This document shows positions 43,112 to 55,734 of a stretch of 64,000 nt of DNA, piece by piece. Origin of the DNA: Aedes albopictus. Lineage: Eukaryota > Arthropoda > Insecta > Diptera > Culicidae. The position numbers and the translations under genes are program-made. Each line of letters starts with the position of its first letter. Positions within the stretch are counted from its first letter, which is position 1. The notes under the pieces were generated by a model, which was given only the letters and a program-made list of their open reading frames with translations, ran no database searches and was not told the origin of the DNA. Location of the stretch: assembly GCF_035046485.1 (NCBI RefSeq), contig NC_085137.1, positions 251,370,733-251,434,732 of the forward strand, in the 5' to 3' direction.

Positions 43112-45352
43112 AACCAGTCCGACCACTATCTGGTAATGGTCAAACTGCGCCCAAAACTCTCCGTCATCAACAATGTACGATACCGGCGACCGCCACGGTA
43201 CAACCTAGAGCGACTGAAGCAATCGGATGTCGCCTCAGCATACGCGCAGAATCTCGAGGCCGCGTTGCCAGACGAGGGCGAGCTCGATGAGGCCCCTCTA
43301 GAGGACTGCTGGAGTACAGTGAAAGCAGCCATCAACGACGCAGCCGAGAGCACCATCGGGTACGTGGAACGGAATCGACGGCACGAATGGTTCGACGAAG
43401 AGTGCAGAACGGTTTTGGAGAAGAAGAACGCGGCGAGGGCGGTAATGCTGCATCAAGGGACCCGACAGAACGTGGAACGTCACAAGCAGAGGGGGAAACA
43501 GCAGACCCACCTCTTTCGGGAGAAAAAGCACCGCCTGGAAGAAGCGAAGTGCGAAGAAATGGAACTACTGTGCCGTTCCCAATAAACACGGAAGTTCTAT
43601 CAGAAGCTCAACGCATCCCGCAACGGCTTCGTGCCGCGAGCCGAAATATGCAGGGATAAAGACGGAGGCCTCTTGACGGACGGACGTGAGGTGATCGAAA
43701 GGTGGAAGCAGCACTTCGATCAGCACCTGAACGGCGTGGAGAACGGAGGCACGGAAACCCACGGCAACGGAAGGAACGACGACGCCAGTGCAGCGGAGGA
43801 CGGAAATGAACCAACTCCCACGCTGAGGGAAGTTAAGGATGCCATTCACCAGCTCAAAACCAACAAAGCAGCTGGTAAGGATGGTATCGCAGCTGAACTC
43901 ATCAAGATGGGCCCAGAAAAGTTGGCCACCTGTCTGCATCGGCTGATAGTCAGGATCTGGGAAACCGAACAGCTACCGGAGGAGTGGAAGGAAGGGGTAA
44001 TCTGCCCCATTCACAAGAAAGGCGACCATTTGGAATGTGAGAACTTCAGGGCGATCACTATTTTGAATGCCGCCTACAAAGTGCTTTCCCAGATCATCTT
44101 CCGTCGTCTGTCACCTAAAACGAATGAGTTCGTGGGAAGTTATCAAGCTGGCTTCATCGACGGCCGGTCGACAACGGACCAGATCTCTACCGTACGGCAA
44201 ATCCTCCAGAAATGCCGTGAATACCAGGTCCATCACCTGTTCATCGACTTCAAAGCGGCATACGACAGTATCGACCGTGCAAAGCTATGTAGAATCATCG
44301 TCGAAAATGGCTTTCCTGGGAAGCTGACTAGACTGATTAAAGCAACGATGGACGGTGTGCAAAACTGCGTAAGGGTTTCGGGTGAACTATCCAGTTCATT
44401 CGTATCTCGCCGGGGACTGCGACAAGGTGACGGACTCTCATGTCTACTCTTCAACATCGCGCTGGAAGGTGTGATGCGACGGGCCGGGCTCAACAGCCGG
44501 GGAACGATTTTCACAAAATCCGGACAATTTGTGTGCTGTGCGGATGACATGGACATTATTGCCAGAACATTTGGAACGGAGGCAGAGCTGTACACCCACC
44601 TGAAACGCGAAGCAGCAAAGGTCGGACTGGTGGTGAATGCCTCAAAAACAAAGTACATGCTGGTAGGCGGAACCGAACACAACCGGATCCGTCTGGGTAG
44701 TAATGTTACGATAGACGGGGATACTTTCGAGGTGGTGGAGGAATTCGTCTACCTCGGATCCTTACTGACAGCTGACAACAACGTTAGCCGTGAAATTCGG
44801 AGACGCATCATCAGCGGAAGTCGGGCCTACTACGGGCTCCAGAAGTAACTGCGACCGAAAAAGATTCACCCACGCACCAAATGCACCATATACAAAACGC
44901 TAATAAGACCGGTGGTCCTCTACGGGCACGAGAAATGGACCATGCTCGAGGAGGACCTGCAAGCACTCGGAGTTTTCGAACGACGCGTGCTAAGGACGAT
45001 CTTCGGCGGTGTGCATGAGAACAGTGTGTGGCGGAGAAGGATGAACCACGAGCTCGCTGCACTTTACGGCGAACCCTGCATCCAGAAGGTGGCCAAAGCC
45101 GGAAGGATACGGTGGGCAGGTCATGTTGCACGAATGCTGGACAACAACCCTGCAAAGCTGGTGTTTGCAACTGATCCGGTTAAGAAGGCGTGGAGCGCAG
45201 AGAGCACGATGGGCGGACCAGGTGGAGCGTGACCTAGCGAGCATTGAGCGCGACAAGGGATGGAGAACGGCAGCCACAAACCGAGTATTGTGGCGTACTA
45301 TTGTTGATTATGTCTTGTCTTAAATGTGATGTTGAACAAATAAATGTATGTA
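43112..45352 (+). pseudogene. RTE-A copy, 5'-truncated at the endonuclease end
   Basis: It starts at SDHYLVMVKLRPKLS (end of endonuclease), runs through the linker, and meets a TAA at 43582-43584 where other copies read CAA. It continues from 43631 for 405 codons with NKAAGKDGI, AGFIDGRSTTDQI, FIDFKAAYDSIDR, RRGLRQGDGLSCLLFN and CADD (about 44541-44552) to a TAA at 44846-44848 (AAG-type codon in other copies). The C-terminal domain follows (44912-45232) with WAGHVARML and a frame break near 45180. The tail is (TGTA)n at 45336-45360. Two point stops and one small deletion: a fairly recent death. Confidence 0.9.
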
Positions 45353-45360
45353 TGTATGTG

Positions 45361-46805
45361 TGTCTGTCTGTCCGAGATTGATGAGATTTTCGCGGTAAGC
45401 TTATAGTGTTTCGTTTTAAATGTTAATAAAAATACCAAGAAGATAGTTGAAAATTTGCTGAGCATTACCAAATACCACCCACCGCCCACCGGACAGCTAG
45501 CAGCCACACCATATAGTACCGCTACTCACCACCAGACATCGCAGGCTAAGGATAAGGAGGCCATGATGGATGGCATATACGGAGCCGTGATGGGGCGAAG
45601 TTTATATTAGCGGGAACTCGTGGTCAGAGAGGTTCTGAATAGGCGTAGTGCCATTGATCCATATCATTGGCAAGCCAAAATCCAAAAGAGATATACGTGA
45701 TACCAAACCTAATCGCAAGATAAAAGTGGATATCGAAGCAAGTTTAAAGGAACTAACCAAAGTTAGAAGGAGTATAAAAAACAAGTTTTATGCGATAGAT
45801 TGTGGAAAAGGCATACCAATTGCAATATCCAGGTGAGAAACCCTCGACCAGAGTCCCAAACTTCAGTAACACGCCCCCCATTCGTTTCCAAACCGCCCGC
45901 AGGACCCCTTGATTTACCTTGGTGTAGTCCCCAGAGTGCCTATAGTGAACCCGAAGTTCTTGTGTGGCCTCTCAAGTAATCGCAGCTCACGACCATTACA
46001 CCCGAGACTGTAGGAGTAGGCCGAAATCCCTATTTGCCGCCATTTTGCCCGGAGCTTCGCGACGCCGTCAAGCCAACGACCGCGAACGCTCGGCAGTTGA
46101 AGCGAGGAACGAGGAAGTAAAGCCGTCGCAGCGACGAGGGTCAAACGAAACAAGCCAGCGTCGACGAAGGTAGGTGGAAAGGAGTGGTTGCGGAACGAAG
46201 AAGGGGCCCCGCCGACAGTTTAAGGGAAGAAGGGAGAATAGTTAAGGTAGGAGATAGGCTGTAAGGAAGTGGGAAGGACAAAAAAGGTACCTGTGTGCAC
46301 AAAGCTAGGAAATAAAGTGGGTTTGTGTTGCAATTCGGACTTCAAGTGTTTTCTTGGTCGCGGTGAGTCAAGCGCATATACCGACCCTGAGGCAGTGAAG
46401 AAGGGGATCTCATTGATGCCGGATAGGGGGAGGTCCATTAAGTTACACTTATGCCTACTGGAGCGTAGATGGGATATTCTCCATCCAAATTGGTCTACTA
46501 GACATCTCCGAATCCAGCTGCTTTTCGAAACCATTAGTGATCCCTCGTGGTAGGGTGGAGAGTGGTGCCGTTGCTATTGTGGACCCGGAACGGGATCTCA
46601 CGTCCCGTTTTAAAAACGCCCAGAGCCTCGCGGAATGCTGTCCGAATCCGAGCCATCGGCCGTGGTCGCCTCAGATTAAACACTGCCTACCTTGCTCATC
46701 GTACTATAGTGTTTTCTAGTAGCTCCACGACGTTCTTCATCACCACTGTTTGCTATCGGCGCTCACCACAACCATCTGCCATCACAGGCCGCCCTACCGG
46801 CCTCG
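45361..46805. other. No gene recognised
   Basis: Short frames on both strands only (up to about 105 codons). The piece 45840-46400 is G/C-richer with a CAGCGACGAGG-type run and could be the leader of an unidentified element. Nothing can be assigned. Confidence 0.45.
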
Positions 46806-46934
46806 TATCCGGCCTACCCGTGAGGTCGATACTTTCGTATGCGGCTTTGAAGTCAATGAACAGGTGATGCGTTGGGACCTGGCATTCACGGCATTTTCAT
46901 AGGATTTGCCATATGGTGAATATCTGGTCCATTG

Positions 46935-47937
46935 CACAATGATCCACGTACCAGATTTACGAGGAAAGATGCATGCAGCACCTTCAAATGTTTTTTTTAG
47001 ACAAAAATGGTCTTCTACAAAGTTGTATCTCATAATAAGGCCCTCTTTAAAATGTATATGAAAAATGGGGTGGTCCATATTTTCTAAGAAATTGGAAAGA
47101 GTTTTGCCCAAATTTTGAGTATTTTCCCATAGTTTTCATAGGGTGACGCTAGAACAAATCGTTTAATCGCTCTTACTTTTTTGTTTAAATTTTCTCATCA
47201 AAGTCGTCGAAGAACCACTTTTAGAGCTTCCAAAAACGCACATTGTCGTGCGCTGAGAATGTTGCTACGTCATTCCGTTCAAAAGATATGATTTTCTAGA
47301 AAATATAGGCACTTTTCTACTATTTTTTTCTTGAGTTACAAAAAAAGAACCTCTCTAATTTTTCGATATGTTCTATAGCAATATTTCTTCTTTTGAATGC
47401 TGGAAAAAGATATGTTTTATATTTGCCCCAACCCGTAATATCACCTTTTGAATAAACTATGATTTTTGAAGAAAAACGCTCATAACTTTTGAACCAAAAG
47501 AGATAACGATCGTCTCAGCGCACGGAACGACGCGTTTTTAACTGCTCTGCAAGTATTTCTTGGGTGACTTTGATGAGAAATCGAAACTGAAAATGTTAGA
47601 GCCAGAAAACCTGTTTTTCTTGAATCACCCTAAGCTAATTCAGAAATATTTCTCTAGATAGGTCAATTTGAAAGCTACAAAAAAACTGTCTTCAGTAAAC
47701 TTGCTCAAAATGGATAGATCTACAACTTTTCCAAAGCATGTATAAAGCTATACTTGCAAATAAAAAAGTTTAGTTTCCAATTTCTTAGAAAATATAGACC
47801 ACCCTAATTTTCATATACATTTTAAAGAGGGCCTTATTATGAGGTACAATTTTGTAGAAGATCATATTTGTCTAAAAAAATCATTTGAAGGCGCTGAATG
47901 CATCTTTCCTCGTAAATCTGGTTTGTGGACCACTGTG
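46935..47937. mobile_element. 1003-bp TIR element, CACAATG ends, 5-bp duplication CATTG
   Basis: CATTG flanks both sides (46930-46934, 47938-47942). The left end, CACAATGATCCAC, and the inverse of the right end, CACAGTGGTCCAC, are followed on both sides by CCAGATTTACGAGGAAAGAT. Ends that match CACARTG plus a 5-bp duplication fit a non-autonomous Transib-type element. No transposase is present. A related but internally deleted copy lies at 54268-55020. Confidence 0.82.
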
Positions 47938-48987
47938 CATTGTCGACCGGCCGTCGATTAAGCCGGCTTGATAATTCTTAAAAACTTATTCGTTTTACAG
48001 ACCAATGACAGACGTGACGTAGGCAGCATAAACAATGGTGTTCAATCTGAAGTTTTCATATACCAAAAGGTAACCTTGGAGTAGTCAGTGGAGCAGAATT
48101 ACTCTTCCTTCTACTTCTCCGGTTGTTGTTCGGTTTCCCAGATCCTGACTAAAAACCGCTTCAGACAGATGGTCGACTTTTCTGGGCCCATCTTGATGAG
48201 TTCAGCTGCGATACCATCCTTACAAGTTGCTTCGTCGGTTTTGAGCTGATGAATGGCATCCTTGACTTCCCTCAGCGTGAGAGTTGACTCATTTTCGTCC
48301 TTTACTTCATTGGTGTAATCGTCCCCTCCGTTGTCGTGGTCTCCCGTGCCTACGTTCTCCACGCCATTTTGGTGCTTATGGAAGATCTGTTTCCAGTTTT
48401 CGATCACCTTACGTCCGTCCGACAAGACACCCCCGTCCTCACTCCTGAACATTTTTGCTCTCAGCACGAAGCCTTTGCGGGAAATGTTGGGCTTCTGGTA
48501 AAATTTCCGTGTTTCTTGGGAGCGGCACAGCAGTTTCATTGCTTCGCACGCCACTTCTTCCAGGTGGCGCCATTTCTCCCGAAAGGTGGGGTCTGTTGTT
48601 TCCGCTTCTGTTTTTACAGCGTTCCACGTTCTGCCGGGTTCCTTGCTGCAGCATTACTACCCGTGCTGCATTCTTCTTCTCCAAAATCGTTCTGCACTCC
48701 TCGTCAAACCATCCGTTTCGTCGACACCTTTCCACGTACCCGATGAGTAATTTGGCTGCATCGTTGATGGCTGCTTTTACTGTTCTCCAGCAGTTCTCTA
48801 GAGGGGCCACATCCAGCTCGCTCACGTCCAGCAACGCTGTCTCGAGATTCTGCGCGTGTGCTGAGGCGATATACGGTTGCTTCACATGTTCTAAGTTGGT
48901 TCGCGGTATCGCACATTGTCGATGATGGAAAGTTTTGGGAGCAGATTGACAATCACCAGGTAGTGGTCGGAGTCGATGATAGCGCCA

Positions 48988-50137
48988 CACAGTGGTCCAG
49001 ATTTGAAAATACCTGGCAAAAACTGTCAAACCAAAGTAGTCTGCAAGTTTTAGCCTAAATGGTTATATTTTAACATGATTCAGCTCTCAATTTTATATTT
49101 GTGGCATTTTCATTATTTTTCGATTTCTTCGAATAAAATCCGAACAAAATGGCTGTTTTTTTTAATACAATTTGGCTATATACAAATCATCATGGCGCTA
49201 ATGTGTTAGCAGCTCTTGGCAGCTGCGTTCTTCCTTAATCAATTCTGCATACTTAAACGAGCATTTGAACGCAATATCCCCACGGGGAGTAGCGGAGAGC
49301 GACTTGTAACACAGCCAACACACGATCGCATATTGTTGGTTTCCTGTAATAGGGGCACAACTCAAAATTTGTCATTTTTGAGATTTTGATGGCAAATGAT
49401 GGAAAACTATTTCATCTCACAAAGACCCGTTCCGAAATTCGTTGAGAGACTCGAGATTTGGGCATTTTCACCTATTTTCCGCAATAAAGGCACAACTCAA
49501 AATCAGTCAGCTTTTTCAATAGTCGTTGAAAAATAGTAATCAACAAATCATGAAACTGATAGTCTTTAAGACGCTTTTCATGATACAACCATCAAAATTT
49601 GTTTACCTTTGTCAAATGATGAGAGAAATTAGTGAATTTGCAGGAGGTGCTTCAAGACTGCCATTTTTTAAACGCTTATTCTGAAAATTCACATTTTTTG
49701 AGTTGTGCCCCTATTGCAGGAAACCGACGATATGATGTTGAACAGGATGCAAAAGTGGAGGTGATATGCGTACACTTTTTTACATACGGTTAAATGGGAG
49801 CATGTACGCATATGGCCTCCACTTCAGCATCTTATTCTACATCGTATACGAGTTTGTGTTGGCTGGAAAGACACTTTGAAGTGTAAAAATTTCTCGTACT
49901 TATGAAAATTAAGGTAAATTTTGAAGCCAACAGTGTTATTTTGATCTCTTGATCCATTGCACAAGCCTAACAACTATTCAGTGTCGAACCAAGACAAAAG
50001 ATCAATATTTTCAAATTATTTAAAAGCTATTCAATGCTCCTGACATTATAGATGAATGCCCAATATACTGTAACTCATTAAATACATGTTCAAAAATTGA
50101 GTTTCTGACAGCTTTTTCTCAAAATTGGACCTCTGTG
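48988..50137. mobile_element. 1150-bp TIR element, CACAGTG ends, 5-bp duplication CGCCA
   Basis: CGCCA is repeated at 48983-48987 and 50138-50142. The ends are CACAGTGGTCCA and the inverse of CACAGAGGTCCA. The interior differs from the 1003-bp family. It contains a ~370-bp segment bounded by AGGGGCACAACTCAAAA-like motifs in inverse orientation (about 49351-49370, 49700-49725). No gene. The left end carries the exact heptamer CACAGTG used by RAG recombination signals. Confidence 0.8.
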
Positions 50138-50490
50138 CGCCACAATAGATCCTAACGTCGATAGGATAATGTCGGAGAAGTGCCGTCCGTTAATCAGAAC
50201 ATGGTCGATTTGTGATTTCATCTGCTATGATCTCCAGGTGTAACAATAAGGGAGGCTGTGTTGGAAGAAGGTGCTACGTATGGCCATATTTTTGGAGGCG
50301 GAGAGACCAATAAATCGTAGTCCGTTTTCATTCGTCAGTTGGTGGGTGATGAACTTTCAAATCGTCGGTCTGAATTCGTCCTCCCGGCCTACATGAGCGT
50401 TTAGATCTCCCTATAATGATTTTGATGTCATGACTTGGGCACGGGTCATACTCGTCCTCAAATGCGTCCTTGTAATCATCGGTGCTTACG

Positions 50491-52080
50491 GAAAGGAACT
50501 TACAGCTTACGTTTTTTTACGTGAAGTGTAAGACAAAGATACCTACATACATACATATGAGATTTCCTGAGGTGAACAGATTTCGCTCATGCGAATCCCA
50601 TCAGTTATTGACATAATTTCTTCAGCACTACTCCACTTACCTACAGGGTTCACTTAGTTGATTTCCGCCGGTAAGTTTCATCTCTTTCTCGAAAAATTAC
50701 AAAAGTCCCCCTCCGAGACCGGGGCACAGTCAAGAAGCACCTGCAGAAGAGTGCTCTCTAACTCTCAAGGAACCAGGCGCAATGACGACGATGACGACCG
50801 GTGTGGCTATGGGCAATGAGGAACTCTGGAACAACATCAAACAAGAATGAAACAAATCTTATTAGGCAGGCAAATATTTTCCCAGCTCTCGTCATTTCTT
50901 GGGACTACAGGAGGCGAGAGAGAGAGAGAGAGTGAGTGAGTGAGTAGTTGATGGCATCTTTTGCCATTTTTCCACTTGCGTGAGCTTTTCCATCATGCAG
51001 TCGAGGCAGAAGAGGAAAAATAACACAAACCCAAAGCAAACAGGAAACACGAGAGAAGACGTCACTGTAGTTACTAAAGAAGCTGCTCCACCGTGGGACC
51101 GGTTGGTTGTACCATAGCCGTTCCGTTTCACTGGCGGAACCTTGTTCGTTGCTGGCTGTGGAACCGAGCAAAATATCTTGTACCTACTGAATAAATTATT
51201 AATTTGAGGAGGAAAATTTTCTGCTTCTGCCATCACGAGCCAGCTCGGAGCGATGAGATTTTCTTTCGTGGAGCTCCATCGAAATTATAGAATAATATCA
51301 TTTGCCCAAGAAAAACAGTTGAAAAAGGACAGCGAGCAAGGTATAGAGCTACATTCGCATGTCGAAGTAAGTTTAGTTGTTGACTGTGTAAGTTGCGAGT
51401 GAAGCACGCATTTGTGAAATTGAGCTTGTATCTGGTGGGCGATACTCAAATGGAAGATTCTTATTTATTGCATGCATCATTTAGCTGACGGCGTTCCGTT
51501 CCCGATCGTGGAATTTAATTCAATTTAATGGAATGGAATCGTGTGATTTGGCTATTCATGTCTTAACATACAATTGGAGTTCCAAAGGTATGGTGCCAGA
51601 ACTTTGGTTTTAACGTACAGTTGAGTCTTGAATAACGCACATAGTGTACATGAACTGCAATTTCTCGACAGTCTTGCATCAGAATGAGTTGATTTTATTT
51701 TGCAATCATCAAGGAATAATTCATCCTAAGTTTTTTGCAACTGTTCAGACTCGTGTCAAGTTGGTCATCAATATTAACTTCGTTTCTCGATCAGCTTAGA
51801 TAACTGGTGAGATTGGCGAAATATAATACTACGGAGGGATCAGATAGTCACAGAGGTTATCGCACTGGAAATGGAACAATACCATGCTGAGGATGACGTG
51901 AAAATTTCCTTGACTTCCATGGGCATATATAGTATCTTCGTTCCTGCCACACGGTATGTACAATTCAGACTGGGTCAACAAGGTCTGTTTTTTGATACAA
52001 AGCTTAAGCGTTCAAAACAACTGTGCAAATTTTGGGAGGGATTGGTTGCGTCCTCGTATTCCACATTGCAATATAAATTT
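50491..52080. other. No gene recognised
   Basis: About 1.6 kb with short frames only. A (GA)n/(GAGT)n microsatellite is at 50920-50946. The minus-strand frame 50892-51236 is low-complexity at its end and has no family resemblance. Confidence 0.5.
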
Positions 52081-52082
52081 GT

Positions 52083-52175
52083 ATGGCAGCATCCATTTAT
52101 TACGTAACGCTAAAATCATCATTTTTCGTCCCCCTCCTCCCTCCGTATCGCTTCTTGTATGAAAACCTGAAAATG
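52083..52175. mobile_element. Truncated, diverged Harbinger-type MITE
   Basis: CATCCATTTATTACGTAACGC followed by CCCCCTCCTCCCTCCGTATC and TTTGTATGAAAACCT-like sequence follows the same order as the left half of the MITE at 40690. The right TIR is missing; RTE-A sequence begins at about 52190. Confidence 0.65.
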
Positions 52176-52189
52176 TTTGCTCAGTCAAC

Positions 52190-55085
52190 GTCGGTCACGC
52201 CAGATCATGCTCCACCTGGTCCGCCCATCGTGCTCTCTGCGCTCCATGCCTTCTTGTACCAACCGGATCAGTTGCAAACACCAGCTTTGCAGGGTTGTTG
52301 TCCGGCATTCTTACAACTTGCCCTGCCCACCGTATCCGTCCAGCTTTAACCACTTTCTGGATGTTAAGTTCACCGTAGAGTGCAGCGAGCTCGTAGTTCA
52401 TCCTTCTCCGCCACATACCATTCTCCTGCACGCCGCCAAAGATCGTCCTTAGCACGCGTCGCTCGAAAACTCCGAGTGCTTGCAGGTCCTCCACGAGCAT
52501 CGTCCATGTCTCGTGTCCGTAGAGAACCACCGGTCTTATTAGCGTCTTGTACATGCTACATTTGGTGCGGGGGTGAATCTTTTTTGACCACAGTTTATTC
52601 TGGAGCCCATAGACTTCCACTGATGATGCGCCTTCGTATTTCACGGCTCACGTTATTGTCAGCCGTTAGCAAGGAACCGAGGTAGACGAATTCTTCTACC
52701 ACCTCGAAAGTATCCCCGTCAATCGTAGCATTGCTGCCAATGCTTGTTCTGTCTGGCTCTGTCCCACCAACTAGCATGTACTTTGACTTAGCCGCATTCA
52801 CCACTAGTCCGACCTTTGCTGCTTCACGTTTCAGGCGGGTGTACAATTCTGCCACCGTTCCAAATGTTCTAGCAATAATATCCATGTCATCCGCAAAACA
52901 GACAAATTGGCCGGATTTCGTGAAGATCGTACCCCGGCTGTTAAGTCCGGCTCGTCGCATAACACCTTCCAGGGCGATGTTGAATAGTAGGCAGGAAAGT
53001 CCATCGCCTTGTCATAGTCCCCGTCGAGATTCGAATGAACTGGAAGTTCACCCGAAATCCTTACGCTGTTCTGCACACCGTCCATCGTTGCTCTTATCAG
53101 TCTGGTAAGCTTTCCGGGAAAGCTGTTCTCGTCCATTATTTTCCATAGCTCTGTGCGGTCGATACTGTCCTATGCCGCTTTGAAGTGGATGAACAGGTGA
53201 TGCGTTGGGATTTGGTATTCACGGCATTTCTGGAGGATTTGCCGTACGGTGAAGATCTGGTCCGTTGTCGACCGGCCGTCGATGTAACCGGCTTGGCAAC
53301 TTCCCACGAACTCATTTACTTTAGGTGAAAGACGACGGAAGATGATCTGGGATAGCACTTTGTAGGCGGCATTCAAAATGGTAATCGCTCGAAAGTTCTC
53401 ACACATTAACTTGTCGCCTTTCTTGTGGATGGGACAGATTATCCCTTCCTTCCACTCCTCCGGTAGCTGTTCGGTTTCCCAGATCTTGACTACTAACTGG
53501 TTCAGCCAGGTGGCCAACTTTTCCGGCCCCATCTTGATGAGTTCTGTTGCGATACCGTCCTTACCAGCCGCTTTGTTGTTTTTGTGCAGGTGGATGGCAT
53601 CCTTAACTTCCCTCAGCGTGGGAGTTGGTTCGTTCCTGTCCTCTGCTGCACCAACATAGTCATTTCCTCCGCTGCCTTGGCCCTCCGTGCCTACATTCTC
53701 TTTGTCATTCAGGTGCTCGTCGAAATGCTGCTTCCACCTTTCGATCACCTCACGTTTGTCCGTCAGGAGGCTCCCGTCCTTATCCCTGCAGATTTCGACT
53801 TACGGCACGTAGGCTTTGCGGGATGCGTTGAGCATCTGGTTGAACTTACGTGTTTCTTGTGAACGGCACAGCAGTTCCATTTCCTCGCACTCCGCTTCTT
53901 CCAGGCGGCGCTTTTTCTCCCGGAAGAGACGGGTCTGCTGCTTCCGCTTCTGTCTGTATCGTTCCACATTCTGTCGGGTTCCATTCTGCAGCATTACCGC
54001 CCGCGCTGCATCCTTCTCCTCCAGAACCGCTCTGCACTCCTCGTCGAACCAATCGTTTCGTCGACTCCGTTCTACGTACCCGATGGTGCTCTCGGCTGCG
54101 TTGTTGATGGCTGCTTTGACTGTACTCCAGCAGTCCTCTAAAGGGCCACATCGAGCACACCCTCGTCCGGCAATGCTGCCTCGAGATTCTGCGCGTATGC
54201 GGTGGCGACATCCGGTTGCTTCAGTCGCTCTAGATCGTATCGGGGCGGCCGCCGGTAATGTACATTGCACAATTTCTCATCAAAGTTGTTTGAGAACCAT
54301 TCTTAGAGCTTTAAAAACGCACATTTTCGTGCGCTGAGAATGTTGCTACGTCATTCCGTTCAAAAGATATTGATGATTTTCTAGAAAAAGTGGCACTTTT
54401 CAAGTATTTTTCACTTGAGTTACAAAAATAACACCCCTCTAATTTTTTGATATGTTTTATAACAACATTTCTTCTTTTGAATGCGAGCAAAAGATATGTT
54501 TTATGTTTGCCCCAACCCGTCATAACACATTTTTAAAAAACTAGAACTTTTTAGGAAAAATGCCTGTAACTTTTGAACCAAAAGAGATAACGACCATCTC
54601 AGCGCACGAAACGACGCGTCTTCAAATGCTCTACAAGAGTTTCTTGGGCGTCTTTGACGAAAAATCGAAACTGAAAAAGTTAACGCCAGAAAACCGGTTT
54701 TTCTTGAATCACCCTAAGCTTGTTCAGAAAAATACCTCTAGATCGGTCAATTTTAAAGCTACATAAAAAGTGTATTCAGTAAACTTGCTCAAAATTGATA
54801 GATCTACAACTTTCCCGAAGAATGTATATAGTTATTATTGCAAATAAAAAAGTTTGGTTCCCAATTTCTTTGAAAATATGGACCACCCTAATTTTCATGT
54901 ATATTGAAAAGAGGGCCTTATTATTAGGAACAACTTTGTAGAAGACCATATTAATCTAGAAAATCATTTGAAGGCGCTGAATGCATCTTTCCTCGTAAAT
55001 CTGGTTCGTGGACCACTGTGATTGTTAATAACGGAGAGTTTTGGGCGCAGTTTAACCATCACCAGGTAGTGATCAGATACCGGAA
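52190..55085 (-). pseudogene. RTE-A copy, minus strand, no 3' tail, split by a TIR element
   Basis: On the minus strand, 55085-55021 is the SDHYLV/KLRPKL region. After a TIR element (54268-55020) the linker (54270-53800), RT entry (53748-53170: DAIHLHKNNKAAGKDGIATE), RGL and FADD blocks (about 52890-53050) and C-terminal domain (52644-52195: WAGQVVRMPDNNPAKLVF) follow. Frame breaks occur near 54150, 53800, 53165, 53015 and 52620. The 3' end stops in the VEHDLA block, without the TGTA tail. Confidence 0.88.
54268..55020. mobile_element. Internally deleted relative of the 1003-bp CACA element
   Basis: The right ~750 bases match the 46935-47937 element in order and orientation, ending CACTGTG. 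On the left only CACAA remains before the sequence jumps to TTTCTCATCAAAG, which lies ~255 bases inside the other copy, so the left TIR is essentially gone. ATTG flanks both sides (54264-54267, 55021-55024); the same CATTG target word was used by the other copy. Confidence 0.78.
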
Positions 55086-55088
55086 TTC

Positions 55089-55715
55089 GTGGCGGGCAGA
55101 GCCTCGAGGGAACTTGTCGCGCAGTTCTGTGATATTGACAACCCGCAGGACGTTGTGGTTGGAAACAATTTCGTCGTCGAGGAGATCGGAGAAGAGGATT
55201 GGCCTGCAGCCTGGGAGGATCTCGACCTCGGCCAAAAGATCATGTGGTTTGAGTTTCGCGCCGTTGTTGAGGCTGCTTCGACGACGAACAAGCAGATGAC
55301 GTATCTGTATTGCGCCATCGCCGCCATATGCAAAGCCGGAACAAGCACTCAACAATGGTGCGACAGCCGCGCCCGGCAAATGCCAGAGCTCCACGGAATC
55401 ACCCTCGAAAAAGCCACCTTCTCGCCGTCCATCCTCAGCATCGTGTTCAGAGAATTCGTTGTGAAAACGAATATCACAACTGAGTCCCTATATAATATGC
55501 TGTTGGCGTGGAACGCAATAGCAGAGTCAAGCGGAGTGGCTGTTCTGATGTGGGCCATTGAACAAATGGCCGGCACCGGAGCAGCCACGGCGCTAATGAT
55601 TGCGGACGTGTGTACCGGGCTCGGTCTAAGGTACGAGGTGCTCTGTCAGGCGGGAGTACCCGACGCGGAGATCCAAGCATTCGTGACTGCAGCGCTAGAC
55701 GTTATATGCACACCT
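55089..55715 (+). pseudogene. Virus-derived frame, nucleoprotein-like (negative-strand RNA virus), N-terminal part
   Basis: An open frame runs from 55089 to 55847; the part up to about 55715 looks like one G/C-rich, Ala-rich, mostly helical protein. Blocks include MTYLYCAIAAICKAGTS (about residues 69-85) and SSGVAVLMWAIEQMAG. The helical pattern and the WAIEQ-type central block suggest the RNA-binding nucleoprotein of a mononegavirus-like or chuvirus-like agent. This is pattern-based, and a retroelement gag is the alternative. The last ~40 codons are probably SINE and flank sequence. A compositionally similar frame on the same strand at 59823 may be its distal part, separated by later insertions. 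No DNA element signature surrounds it. Confidence 0.4.
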
Positions 55716-55734
55716 AGAAAATATCATGTAATTT

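Larger units (their letters stand above)
46810..50490 (-). pseudogene. Old RTE-A copy, minus strand, holding two CACA-ended TIR elements
   Basis: The minus strand runs from the endonuclease (50490 down to 50138; 48987 down to about 48440) through linker and RT entry (48111-48554: TLREVKDAIHQLKTDEATCK) to the AGF/TTDQ block (47980-47938) and FKAAYESIDL-like sequence (46934-46810). It is more diverged than the other copies, with many stops. TIR elements at 46935-47937 and 48988-50137 interrupt it; removing each restores RTE order. Confidence 0.85.

Noticed and set aside
49350..49725. Separate TIR element bounded by AGGGGCACAACTCAAAA-like words inside the 1150-bp element
   Set aside because: Inverted words are present, but I could not find a target duplication or consistent termini, so it is mentioned only within the larger element.
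50892..51236. Minus-strand 114-codon frame
   Set aside because: It ends in a (GA)n microsatellite, has an overlapping alternative frame and shows no family pattern.
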